Source: CAG-698 sp964385755 (GTDB taxonomy: Bacteria > Bacillota_I > Bacilli_A > ML615J-28 > CAG-698). Taken from it: DNA of 64,000 nt. Position numbers and translations under genes: made by a program. Below the pieces are notes generated by a model, which saw nothing but the letters and a program-made list of their open reading frames with translations, was not told where the DNA came from and searched no databases. The stretch is taken from NCBI GenBank assembly GCA_964385755.1, contig CAYLPZ010000005.1, positions 1-64,000 on the forward strand, read 5' to 3'. Positions 43,068 to 52,089 of this stretch are shown here, in pieces; position 1 is the first letter of the stretch; each line of letters opens with the position of its first letter.

Positions 43068-44855
43068 ATGGATAAAAAAATTAAAAATAAGCTTATTAAA
43101 TCAATAATTTTTAATAGTATGATTTTATTAATTGGTATACTAGGAATAATAAATTTTCAATCACAGATTATTAGTTTAATTCTTCGTGTGCTACCTATCA
43201 TTATATCATTGTTTTATGTTATTTCTTGCATAATATCACTTTATAAAAAGAAAATTTTAATAAATAAATCATCTTTTTTAAGATTTACTATCTCATCATT
43301 ATTTTTGATTTTATTATTTTATTATTTTATAAAGTTAATTACATATGACGAAATGAGAAATGATAATGTTTTTGGTATTGATTATTTATTAATCCACTTG
43401 ATGTATTCTTTCATTATTGTTTTTTCATTCTTTTTTATCGAAAAAAGGGAAGAAATTAAGCTAAAATATATTTTTATATCTAGTGCGATTCCTTCTTCTG
43501 TCTTAACAATCGTTTTAATAATTGAATATATAGTACAGTGTATTAATAACGGTTTTTCAATTAATAATTTATTATATTTCATTTTTGTGATTATTGTATT
43601 TTATATTTCTTTATTATTATCTAATTTTTTAGTAAGATTAATTAATAATTATTATTATATATTGGAAAAGAAGTGGGTTAAACCTCGTCATAAAGTTGTT
43701 ACTTTTTTGATTAGGCCGATTATATCATTACTTGTTAAGATTAAATATAATTGTAAAATAAGAAAAACAAAAGATCACAGACAAATGGTAGTTTTAATGA
43801 ATCATCAAACTGCTTTTGATCAGTTTTTAGTATCTTTGTCATTTAGAAATCCAGTATATTATATTGCTTCAGAGGATTTATTTTCAATAGGTTTTGTTTC
43901 ACGTTTACTTGAATACTTAGTTGCACCGATACCAATAAAAAAATCAGTGACAGATATGGTTGCGGTGAAAAATTCTTTAAAAGTTGCTAAAGAGGGTGGC
44001 ACTATTTGCTTATCACCAGAAGGAAATAGAACATATTCTGGTAAAACAGTAAACATGAAGAAGTCAATTGTTCCGTTTATCAAAAAGCTTGGATTACCTG
44101 TTGCAATCTATAAGATAGAAGGTGGATATGGTGTTCATCCACGATGGAGTGATGAAACTAGAAAAGGAGAAATGACATCTGGAATTGTCAAAATAATTGA
44201 AAAAAATGAATATGAAAAGATGTCAAATGATGAATTTTTTGATCTTATATATAACGAGCTAATCATTAATGATGTTGAAAATAAAAAGAAATATATTAGT
44301 GATGTTAGAGCTGAATATTTAGAGAGAGCATATTATGTTTGTCCTAATTGTGGCTTGTCAACATTCTTTTCACAAGGAAATAAAGTGAGTTGTGTTAAGT
44401 GTAAAATTGAAGCAACATACACAGAAGATAGAAAGTTTATAAGCGATAATTTCCCATTTAAAGATACTGTTGAATGGATGGATTATCAAGAAAAATACAT
44501 TAGAAATCTTGATCTATCTACACTTAATGATGTTATATACTATGATGAAATATCATTTAGTGAAGTAATACCATACAAACATAAAAAAGAAATAAATAAA
44601 CATTCTAGTTTATCACTTTATAATAATAAAGTATTAATTAAAGACAAAGAAGAAATGTTTATTATTAATTTTGAAGATGTTCATGCAATGGCATGTTTAG
44701 GAAGAAATAAATTAAACATTTATTATAAAGACAAAATATATCAAGTAAAAGGTGATAAAAGATTTAATCCTGTTAAGTACATGAATATTTATTATCACTA
44801 CATTAATAATTTAAAAGAAGAAAAAGGAGAAAACGATGAATTTTTGGGATTATAA
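43068..44855 (+). CDS. PlsC-type acyltransferase with N-terminal membrane domain and zinc ribbon
   Basis: 595 residues. About six hydrophobic segments fill residues 10-205. A 1-acylglycerol-3-phosphate acyltransferase-like domain follows: NHQTAFD (HxxxxD, about 245), VAPIPIKKS, SPEGNRTYSG (about 316, variant of PEGTR) and VAIYKIEGGYG. Then CPNCG and CVKC (about 425-447) form a four-cysteine zinc ribbon, and a C-terminal domain of about 130 residues has no family I recognise. Acyl transfer to a lysophospholipid at the membrane is inferred from the motifs. A TATAAT at 43031-43036 suggests its own promoter. The next gene starts 20 bases inside its 3' end. Confidence 0.75.
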   Translation: MDKKIKNKLIKSIIFNSMILLIGILGIINFQSQIISLILRVLPIIISLFYVISCIISLYKKKILINKSSFLRFTISSLFLILLFYYFIKLITYDEMRNDNVFGIDYLLIHLMYSFIIVFSFFFIEKREEIKLKYIFISSAIPSSVLTIVLIIEYIVQCINNGFSINNLLYFIFVIIVFYISLLLSNFLVRLINNYYYILEKKWVKPRHKVVTFLIRPIISLLVKIKYNCKIRKTKDHRQMVVLMNHQTAFDQFLVSLSFRNPVYYIASEDLFSIGFVSRLLEYLVAPIPIKKSVTDMVAVKNSLKVAKEGGTICLSPEGNRTYSGKTVNMKKSIVPFIKKLGLPVAIYKIEGGYGVHPRWSDETRKGEMTSGIVKIIEKNEYEKMSNDEFFDLIYNELIINDVENKKKYISDVRAEYLERAYYVCPNCGLSTFFSQGNKVSCVKCKIEATYTEDRKFISDNFPFKDTVEWMDYQEKYIRNLDLSTLNDVIYYDEISFSEVIPYKHKKEINKHSSLSLYNNKVLIKDKEEMFIINFEDVHAMACLGRNKLNIYYKDKIYQVKGDKRFNPVKYMNIYYHYINNLKEEKGENDEFLGL

Positions 44856-46230
44856 TGTTTGGGGGCTTATTAACCTATTAGCTATTTTGTTATTAAGTTT
44901 ACTTATTGCAAACTTGCTGAAAAAATCAATAAAGATTTTACGAGTTTCATTAATACCAACATCTGTACTTGGTGGATTAATTTTATTAATTATTTCTTTA
45001 GTTTATAAGTTAATTACCGGTGAAAATATTTTCAATACAAACTTTTTTGGCGGTGATGGTCAAAATATTTTAGAAATGATTACATATCATTGCTTAGGTT
45101 TAGGATTTGTTTCGACTTGTTTCAAAGCAGCATCTGGCAAATTAACAAAGAAAAGAAGTGTAGAAATCTTTAATACTGGTGTTACAACAGTATCATCATA
45201 TTTAATACAAGCAATTTTTGGTTTAGGCATTACATTTATAGCGTCATTAATTGTAACTGATTTCTTTAAAGCATCAGGAATCTTACTTCCATTTGGATAT
45301 GGTCAAGGAACTGGTCAAGCAATGAATTATGGTAATATTTTTGAAACACAATATGGTTTCTTTGGTGGAAAGAGTTTTGGATTAACGATTGCGGCGATGG
45401 GATTTTTGAGTGCAAGTATTGGCGGAGTAATTCATTTGAATATCTTAAGAAAAAAAGGAAAGATACAAATAACTGAAAAAGACGTAACTGACTCTATCAA
45501 TTCTGAACAAATTCAAAGCAAAGATGAAATACCAATGAATGCTAGTATTGATAAAATGACTATACAAATTGCAATAGTCTTTGTGTCATATTTAATTAGT
45601 TATCTAGCGATGTACGCACTAGGAGAAGCACTTCCTGGAATGAAAGCAACAATTTATGGTTTTAACTTTTTCTTTGGTGTTCTTTTCGCATCTTTAGTAA
45701 AAGCATCTTTAAGTCTTTTGAAAAAGAAAAAAATAGTTAAGAAAGAATATGTAAATCCATTCTTAATGAATCGTATTGGTGGATTTTGTTTCGATTTAAT
45801 GATTGTAGCTGGTATTGCCGCAATCCAAATTGAATTATTAAAAGATTATTGGTTAATTCTAATAATCTTAGGTGTTGTTGGTGCTATAGTAACATACTTT
45901 TATAATTTATATGTATCAAGAAAACTATTCCCAGAATATTCAGAAGAACAGTTCTTAGCAATGTATGGTATGCTTACTGGAACAGCTAGTACAGGTATTA
46001 TTTTATTAAGAGAAATAGATAATAATTTTAAAACTTGCGCATCAGATAACTTAGTATTACAAAACTTCCCAGCTATTGTCTTTGGTTTTCCGATGATGCT
46101 ACTAGCAAACTTAGCACCAGAAAAACCATATCTTACATTTATTATTATTGTATGCTTCTTCATAGTAATGAATATTATCTTATTTAGAAGTAGTATATTT
46201 AAGAGAAGAAAAGAGAAAAGTATAAATTAA
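44836..46230 (+). CDS. Sodium:glutamate symporter family protein (GltS/ESS-like)
   Basis: 464 residues, about 12 hydrophobic segments, with a hydrophilic loop near residues 205-240. IPTSVLGGLI near the N-terminus, LLPFGYGQGTGQAMNYG (about 152-168) and the second-half counterpart LTGTASTGIILLREID (about 380) match the two re-entrant signature regions of the ESS family. These proteins import glutamate with Na+. The substrate is inferred from family and could be another dicarboxylate. AAAGGAG lies inside the upstream gene. The acyltransferase link is probably only cotranscription. Confidence 0.75.
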   Translation: MNFWDYNVWGLINLLAILLLSLLIANLLKKSIKILRVSLIPTSVLGGLILLIISLVYKLITGENIFNTNFFGGDGQNILEMITYHCLGLGFVSTCFKAASGKLTKKRSVEIFNTGVTTVSSYLIQAIFGLGITFIASLIVTDFFKASGILLPFGYGQGTGQAMNYGNIFETQYGFFGGKSFGLTIAAMGFLSASIGGVIHLNILRKKGKIQITEKDVTDSINSEQIQSKDEIPMNASIDKMTIQIAIVFVSYLISYLAMYALGEALPGMKATIYGFNFFFGVLFASLVKASLSLLKKKKIVKKEYVNPFLMNRIGGFCFDLMIVAGIAAIQIELLKDYWLILIILGVVGAIVTYFYNLYVSRKLFPEYSEEQFLAMYGMLTGTASTGIILLREIDNNFKTCASDNLVLQNFPAIVFGFPMMLLANLAPEKPYLTFIIIVCFFIVMNIILFRSSIFKRRKEKSIN

Positions 46231-46233
46231 AAT

Positions 46234-46266
46234 AATCAGGGATTATATCCCTGATTGTTAATTTTT
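46234..46266 (+). terminator. Terminator after the GltS-like gene
   Basis: Ten-base arms AATCAGGGAT and ATCCCTGATT with a three-base loop, then T-rich sequence. Confidence 0.8.
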
Positions 46267-46294
46267 AATATTTAAATTAGTAATTCTAATTTCC

Positions 46295-46323
46295 TTGTAT
46301 AATTAATCAATTTTTGGTATAAT
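46295..46323 (+). promoter_or_regulatory. Promoter of the glycogen operon
   Basis: TTGTAT (46295-46300), 17 bases, TATAAT (46318-46323), followed by GAGGA before the glgB ATG. The leader is short (about 12 bases), leaving little room for leader-based control. Confidence 0.65.
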
Positions 46324-46341
46324 TATTATGAGGAATTAGAT

Positions 46342-48279
46342 ATGAAAAGAGAGACATCACTTTTAATAGAAAAATTTCAAAATGATTTTATTGACAACGC
46401 TTATGAACTTTTTGGTTGCTTCTATAAAGAAAGTAAGACGACGTTTCGTGTATATGCTCCTCACGCTAAAAAGGTAAGTGTAATTGGTAGTTTTAATAAT
46501 TGGAATGAAGTAGCAAATCCAATGAAAAAAATTGCTGATGGAATATGGGAAGTAACGATACCACAAGTTAAATTATTAGATCAATATAAATATTGTATTT
46601 ATCATGAAAAATATGAAGAAGTACAAAAAGAAGATATATTAACAAAACCAAAAAGAAGAAAAGATAATAAAGAAAAAAAAGAAGTAATAAAGAAAATAGA
46701 AAAAATATATAAACAAGATCCTTATGCACAAATGCAAGAGCATAATGGTAATATGAACTCAATTTGTTATCAAAATGATTATAAATTTCAAGATAAAAAA
46801 TGGATTAAAGAAAGAAAAAATAGAACATATTATGATGAGCCTATTAACATTTATGAAGTTCATGCCCTTTCTTGGAAAAAACCAGAAGATGGCATAGTTA
46901 CATATTCTTTTCTAGAAGAGAACTTAATCCCCTATGTTAAAAATATGGGATATAACTATATTGAATTATTACCATTACTTGAATATCCTTATTTAGGTAG
47001 TTGGGGATATCAATCTACTGGATATTTTGCTCCTACGTCTCGTTTAGGTAAACCTGAAGATTTTATGCATTTTATTGATGTATGTCATCAAAATGACATT
47101 GGGGTAATATTAGATTGGGTGCCTGCTCATTTTCCAAAAGATAGTTATGGGCTATGTGAATTTGACGGCGAAGATTTATATGAAAATAGTGAAGATGATC
47201 GTAAAGAGTTTCCAACATGGAAAACAAGATTATTTGATTATCGTAAAAGTTGTGTTAAATCACTGTTGATTTCAAGTGCATTAAATCTATTTAGAAATTA
47301 TCATATTGACGGACTAAGAGTTGATGCTGTTGCGGCGATGCTTTATCTTGATTATGATCGAAAAGAGTATACTGTAAATGCTAATGGTGGAAATGAAAAC
47401 TTAGAAGCAATACAATTTCTTAAAAAACTTAATGATCAAGTTAAAAAGGAAGATTTAAATGTATTAATGATTGCTGAAGAATCTACTGCTTTCCCTTATG
47501 TAACTATTAAAAATAGCACTGAAGGACTTGGATTTAACTATAAATGGAATATGGGTTGGATGAATGATAGCCTATCATATGTAAAAGTAGACCCATACTT
47601 TAAAAAATATCATCATACACAAATGACATTTGCGATGACATATGCGTTTTCTGAGCATTATATTTTACCAATTTCTCATGATGAAGTTGTGCACCTAAAG
47701 AAGTCTTTATTTGAGAAGATGCCAGGAACTGATGAAGAAAAGTTTGCTAATATGAAAACATTTTTGATGTTTGCCATGACACACCCTGGCAAAAAACTAA
47801 ACTTTATGGGATATGAGTTTGCGAAAAGAACTGAGTGGAGTGAGGCAAAAGAACTTGAGTGGGATTTACTTTCTTTAGATTTGCATAAGAATATGATGGC
47901 ATATGTGAAGAAATTAAATGAAATTTATTTAAGCACAAAGGCTTTATATGAACTTGACGATTCATGGGATGGCTTTAAATGGATTAATCCAGATGATGCT
48001 GCTCATAACATTTATATCTATAAAAGAATTGATAAAAGAAATAATGAAATTGTAATTCTATTAAATTTTGCTGGCTGTGATTTTATTGACTATGAAATCA
48101 ATAGTCCAAATATTAGTGGTAAATATGAACTTTTATTATCAACTGAAGATCAAATCTTTGGTGGAACAAATAATTTATATTTAGATAATAAATATAGTTT
48201 TTATAAAAATAAAGGAAAAATAAATGTTCCCGCAAGATCAGGAATATTATTAATAAAAAATAGAGAAAGGAAAAAATAA
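46342..48279 (+). CDS. glgB: 1,4-alpha-glucan branching enzyme
   Basis: Introduces alpha-1,6 branches into glycogen. 645 residues. A CBM48 N-terminal domain (VYAPHAKKVSVIGSFNNWN, about 35-53) is followed by the GH13 barrel with LLDYRKS-like region, nucleophile Asp in DGLRVDAVAAMLY (about 327), acid Glu in IAEESTAFP (about 375) and ISHDEVVH (about 440). A lysine-rich stretch of about 30 residues (about 93-125) sits where other GlgB proteins have a short link before DPYA; it is unusual. GAGGA lies before the ATG. First gene of the glycogen operon; glgC follows directly. Confidence 0.93.
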   Translation: MKRETSLLIEKFQNDFIDNAYELFGCFYKESKTTFRVYAPHAKKVSVIGSFNNWNEVANPMKKIADGIWEVTIPQVKLLDQYKYCIYHEKYEEVQKEDILTKPKRRKDNKEKKEVIKKIEKIYKQDPYAQMQEHNGNMNSICYQNDYKFQDKKWIKERKNRTYYDEPINIYEVHALSWKKPEDGIVTYSFLEENLIPYVKNMGYNYIELLPLLEYPYLGSWGYQSTGYFAPTSRLGKPEDFMHFIDVCHQNDIGVILDWVPAHFPKDSYGLCEFDGEDLYENSEDDRKEFPTWKTRLFDYRKSCVKSLLISSALNLFRNYHIDGLRVDAVAAMLYLDYDRKEYTVNANGGNENLEAIQFLKKLNDQVKKEDLNVLMIAEESTAFPYVTIKNSTEGLGFNYKWNMGWMNDSLSYVKVDPYFKKYHHTQMTFAMTYAFSEHYILPISHDEVVHLKKSLFEKMPGTDEEKFANMKTFLMFAMTHPGKKLNFMGYEFAKRTEWSEAKELEWDLLSLDLHKNMMAYVKKLNEIYLSTKALYELDDSWDGFKWINPDDAAHNIYIYKRIDKRNNEIVILLNFAGCDFIDYEINSPNISGKYELLLSTEDQIFGGTNNLYLDNKYSFYKNKGKINVPARSGILLIKNRERKK

Positions 48280-49479
48280 ATGCTAAATAAGAAAGAATGT
48301 GTTGCAATGTTACTTGCTGGTGGACAAGGTAGTAGACTATATACTTTGACTAGCAAAGTTGCAAAACCTGCTGTTAGTTTTGGTGCAAAATACAAAATTA
48401 TTGATTTCCCTTTATCAAATTGTGTTAACTCTAATATCGATACTGTTGGAGTACTTACACAATATCAACCTTTAGCTTTAAATGAATACATCGGTAATGG
48501 CCAAGCATGGGATCTTGACCGTACATTTGGAGGTGTTCATATTTTACCACCATACCAAGGAAAGAAGAAGACTGATTGGTATAAAGGAACAGCAAATGCC
48601 ATTTATCAAAACATTAATTTTATTAAGATGTATGACCCTGAATATGTTTTGATATTATCTGGTGACCATATTTATCGTATGGATTATAATGAAATGTTAA
48701 AATATCATAAAGAGAAAAAGGCAGATGTGACTATTGCGGTTATTGATGTTGATATAAAAGAAGCAAGTCGTTTTGGAATAATGAATACAAACGAAGACAT
48801 GTCAGTTTATGAATTCGAAGAAAAACCAAAACACCCAAAGAGCACAAATGCTAGTATGGGTATTTATATTTTTAACGCTAAAGAACTTTACAAATACCTA
48901 GAAGAAGATGAACAAGATCAAAAATCTGAAAATGACTTTGGAAAGAACATTATTCCTAATATGTTGAATGATGGCAAAAGATTATTTGCTTATCCTTTTA
49001 GAGGATACTGGAAAGATGTTGGAACTATTCAAAGTTTATGGGAATCTAATATGGATTTATTAGGTAAGAATCCTAGATTTGACATTTTTGATAAGTCATG
49101 GAAAATATATTCTCATAATGAACCACTTCCACCACATTTTATTAAAGAAGGAGCAATTATTGAAAATAGTTTAATAAATGCAGGTTGTTACATTGAAGGA
49201 ACAATTCGTAATTCTTTAATAGGTGGTAATGTTCGTATTAAACAAGGAGCAGTTATTGAAAATAGTATTATCTTTGATAATGTAACAATTGAGGAAAATG
49301 TTCAAATTAAATATAGTATAATTGCTGAAGACTCAGTAATTGGAAAAAATACTTTAATTGGTTCAAATGAATTTGGAAACAAGAAAATTACAGTAGTGGG
49401 AAGTGATCTAACTATTGAAGCTGACCAAGTTATTGAAGCAGGAGAAATGGTAGAACATAGTACAAAGGAGAATAATTAG
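48280..49479 (+). CDS. glgC: Glucose-1-phosphate adenylyltransferase, catalytic subunit
   Basis: Makes ADP-glucose from glucose-1-phosphate and ATP, the committed step of glycogen synthesis. 399 residues. LLAGGQGSRLYTLT (about 11-24), KPAVSFGAKYKIIDFPLSN, the ADP-glucose segment LSGDHIYRMDY (about 127) and EEKPKHPKS are diagnostic. The C-terminal left-handed beta-helix shows hexapeptide periodicity (IENSLI, IRNSLI, IENSII). The start follows glgB without a gap (AAAGGAAAAA as ribosome-binding site). It probably pairs with GlgD. Confidence 0.95.
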   Translation: MLNKKECVAMLLAGGQGSRLYTLTSKVAKPAVSFGAKYKIIDFPLSNCVNSNIDTVGVLTQYQPLALNEYIGNGQAWDLDRTFGGVHILPPYQGKKKTDWYKGTANAIYQNINFIKMYDPEYVLILSGDHIYRMDYNEMLKYHKEKKADVTIAVIDVDIKEASRFGIMNTNEDMSVYEFEEKPKHPKSTNASMGIYIFNAKELYKYLEEDEQDQKSENDFGKNIIPNMLNDGKRLFAYPFRGYWKDVGTIQSLWESNMDLLGKNPRFDIFDKSWKIYSHNEPLPPHFIKEGAIIENSLINAGCYIEGTIRNSLIGGNVRIKQGAVIENSIIFDNVTIEENVQIKYSIIAEDSVIGKNTLIGSNEFGNKKITVVGSDLTIEADQVIEAGEMVEHSTKENN

Positions 49480-49481
49480 TT

Positions 49482-50591
49482 ATGGAAGTATTGGGATTAA
49501 TTTTTTCAAACATACATGATTCAGAAATATTTGAAGTAACTGAATGTCGTACTATCGCTTCATGTCCTATTGGTGGTAGATATCGTTTAATAGATTTTCC
49601 ACTATCTAACATGACAAATGCTGGAATTCATTCTATAGGAGTTGTTACAAAAAATAATTATCAATCTTTAATGGACCACATTGGATCAGGTAAAGAGTGG
49701 GACTTAGCAAGAAAGAAAGGTGGACTTACTATTCTTCCACCATATGGAGTTAGTGATAAAGTTTATTCAACTCGTTTAGAAGCTATTAAGGGAATAACAA
49801 GTTATATTACTTTTCAAAAAGTAGATTATGTTGTTCTTACAGACTGCTATAACGTATGTAATATCGATTACAAAAAAGCAATAGATTATCACATTGAGAA
49901 AAACGCGGATATAACATGTTTATATCATATGCATACTATTAAAGATGAAAGTGCATATAATAAAGTATTTACACTTAATGATGATGGTAGAATCACAAAA
50001 ATGGACTTTAGTTGCACTGAAGAAGGTGTTAAAAAAGCAAGTATTGACACTTGGATTATGAAAAAAAGCTTACTTTTAGATTTGATTAAAGAAGCAATTA
50101 ACACAAATGCTAGAAGCTTCAATCGTGATGTATTAAACCGTAATTTAAATAATTATAAAATATATGGTTACGAATATGATGGTTACTTTGGTTCTATTCA
50201 TGATTTAAAATCATATTATAAAGTTAATATGGATTTATTAAAAAAAGAAGTTCGTGGAGAATTATTTTTTGAACCAGGACATGCAATATATACTAAAGTT
50301 CGTGACTCAGCTCCAACAAAATTTGAAGAGCAAAATTGTATTAAGAATTCATTGATTGCTGATGGTTGCACAATTGAAGGAACTATTGAAAACTCAATAA
50401 TTTTCCGTGGTGCTAAGATTGGCAAAGGTTGTGTTATCCGTAATTCTATTCTTATGCAAGATACTTCAGTTTCTGAAGGAACTGTACTTGATTATGTCAT
50501 TACAGATAAGAATGTAAGTATTATGAACAAAAAAGAAATCAAAGGTAGTATTGATGATTTAGTATATATTAAGAAGGATGGTATTTTATAA
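49482..50591 (+). CDS. glgD: GlgD, non-catalytic partner of GlgC
   Basis: 369 residues, paralogue of GlgC. The N-terminal nucleotide loop GGxGxRL is missing (LGLIFSNIHDSEIFEVTE instead), while CPIGGRYRLIDFPLSNMTNAG and the beta-helix hexapeptides (IKNSLI, IENSII, IRNSIL) are kept. In Bacillus and other Gram-positives GlgD forms a hetero-oligomer with GlgC and raises its activity. Its stop overlaps the glgA ATG by one base. Confidence 0.93.
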   Translation: MEVLGLIFSNIHDSEIFEVTECRTIASCPIGGRYRLIDFPLSNMTNAGIHSIGVVTKNNYQSLMDHIGSGKEWDLARKKGGLTILPPYGVSDKVYSTRLEAIKGITSYITFQKVDYVVLTDCYNVCNIDYKKAIDYHIEKNADITCLYHMHTIKDESAYNKVFTLNDDGRITKMDFSCTEEGVKKASIDTWIMKKSLLLDLIKEAINTNARSFNRDVLNRNLNNYKIYGYEYDGYFGSIHDLKSYYKVNMDLLKKEVRGELFFEPGHAIYTKVRDSAPTKFEEQNCIKNSLIADGCTIEGTIENSIIFRGAKIGKGCVIRNSILMQDTSVSEGTVLDYVITDKNVSIMNKKEIKGSIDDLVYIKKDGIL

Positions 50592-52048
50592 TGAATAAAA
50601 AAAGAATTTTATATGTTACATCTGAATGTGCTGGTTTCGCCGCAACAGGTGGTTTAGCTGAAGTTGCTGGAAGTTTACCAAAAGCAATTAAAGCTTCTAC
50701 AAAAACTATAGATATTAAAGTTGTAATGCCATTATATAAAAAAATAATTGAAAATTATAAAGATAAGCTTAAATTTGTAGGCGAAGGAAAAATGAGCGTT
50801 GCATGGCGTGATTTATATGTTGGTGTTTTCACTATTAAAAAAGATGGTGTTGATTATTATTTTGTTGATAATAAATATTATTTTAATCGTGATAATTTGT
50901 ATGGCCATTATGATGATGGTGAACGCTTTGCATTCTTCTCAAAGAGTATTTTTAAAGTTATGGAAATAATTGATTACTTCCCAGACATTATTCACACAAA
51001 TGATTGGCAAAGTGCTTTAGTAAATATCTATTTAGATATTTTATACAAAAAACAAGGAATATTTACAGATATAAAATCAATCTTTACAATTCATAATATC
51101 GAGTATCAAGGAATATTTGATCAACCATTTTTAGAAGACGTAATTGGTATTGGCAAAAATTATCGTTCAATTCTTGAATACAATGGTCTTATCAACTTAA
51201 TGAAAGGAGCAATTGTATGTTCTGATTTAGTTACTACAGTTTCTCCACGATATGCTCGTGAGATTGCAACCGCAACTTATGCTCATGGATTAGAGTCAAT
51301 TATTCGTTTGAATCTTAATAAGATTACTGGAATAATCAATGGAATTGATTACGAAAGCTATAACCCATTAACGGATAAAGATATTTATGACAATTATGAT
51401 ATTAATACTTTTGAACAAAAAGTAAATAATAAAATAGAATTACAAAAAGATTTAGGTTTGGAAGTTAATCCTAACATTCCATTAGTTGCAGTTATTAGCC
51501 GTTTAGCATCTCATAAAGGTGTAGATATTCTTTTGGATGTTCTTCCTGGACTTTTAGATTTTAATTGTCAATTCGTTGTTGTTGGTACTGGTGAATACCA
51601 ATATCAAAGAGCACTGGAATCTTTTGCGAAACAAAGAGCTAATTGCAAAGCAATTATTACATTTAATAGTTCTCTAGCAAGAAAGGTATACGCTGCTAGT
51701 GATTTATTCTTGATGCCATCTAAATCAGAGCCATGTGGACTTTCACAAATGATCGCCTCACGCTATGGTGCTGTTCCGCTAGTACGTGAAACAGGTGGAT
51801 TGTTTGATACAATAATTGACTATACACAAGGTGGAAATGGCTTTACATTTAAAGAATATAATGGAAGTGACTTCTATCAAAAGATTAAAGAAGCAATTAC
51901 TTTATATCAAAATGATAAAGATGGATATGTTGATTTGCAAAAGAAAGCAATGAGTACTGATTTCAGTTGGGAATTCTCAAGTAAAAAGTATATTGAATTA
52001 TATAAACAATTATTAAAAAAGGAAACTAAAAAAAATAGTAAAAAATAA
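50591..52048 (+). CDS. glgA: Glycogen synthase (ADP-glucose, GT5)
   Basis: Extends alpha-1,4-glucan using ADP-glucose. 485 residues, normal length. The N-terminal ADP-glucose loop reads ATGGLAEVAGSLPKAI (KxGGL family motif with Ala-Thr-Gly-Gly-Leu). HTNDWQSALVNIY, FTIHNIEYQG, VVSR-type AVISRLASHKGVDIL and PSKSEPCGLSQMIASRYG (about 380-397, GT-B catalytic Glu region) are all present. Translationally coupled to glgD. Confidence 0.95.
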   Translation: MNKKRILYVTSECAGFAATGGLAEVAGSLPKAIKASTKTIDIKVVMPLYKKIIENYKDKLKFVGEGKMSVAWRDLYVGVFTIKKDGVDYYFVDNKYYFNRDNLYGHYDDGERFAFFSKSIFKVMEIIDYFPDIIHTNDWQSALVNIYLDILYKKQGIFTDIKSIFTIHNIEYQGIFDQPFLEDVIGIGKNYRSILEYNGLINLMKGAIVCSDLVTTVSPRYAREIATATYAHGLESIIRLNLNKITGIINGIDYESYNPLTDKDIYDNYDINTFEQKVNNKIELQKDLGLEVNPNIPLVAVISRLASHKGVDILLDVLPGLLDFNCQFVVVGTGEYQYQRALESFAKQRANCKAIITFNSSLARKVYAASDLFLMPSKSEPCGLSQMIASRYGAVPLVRETGGLFDTIIDYTQGGNGFTFKEYNGSDFYQKIKEAITLYQNDKDGYVDLQKKAMSTDFSWEFSSKKYIELYKQLLKKETKKNSKK

Positions 52049-52089
52049 TAGAATAATAAGTTATATATTAGAAGAAAGTGGTGATTACA

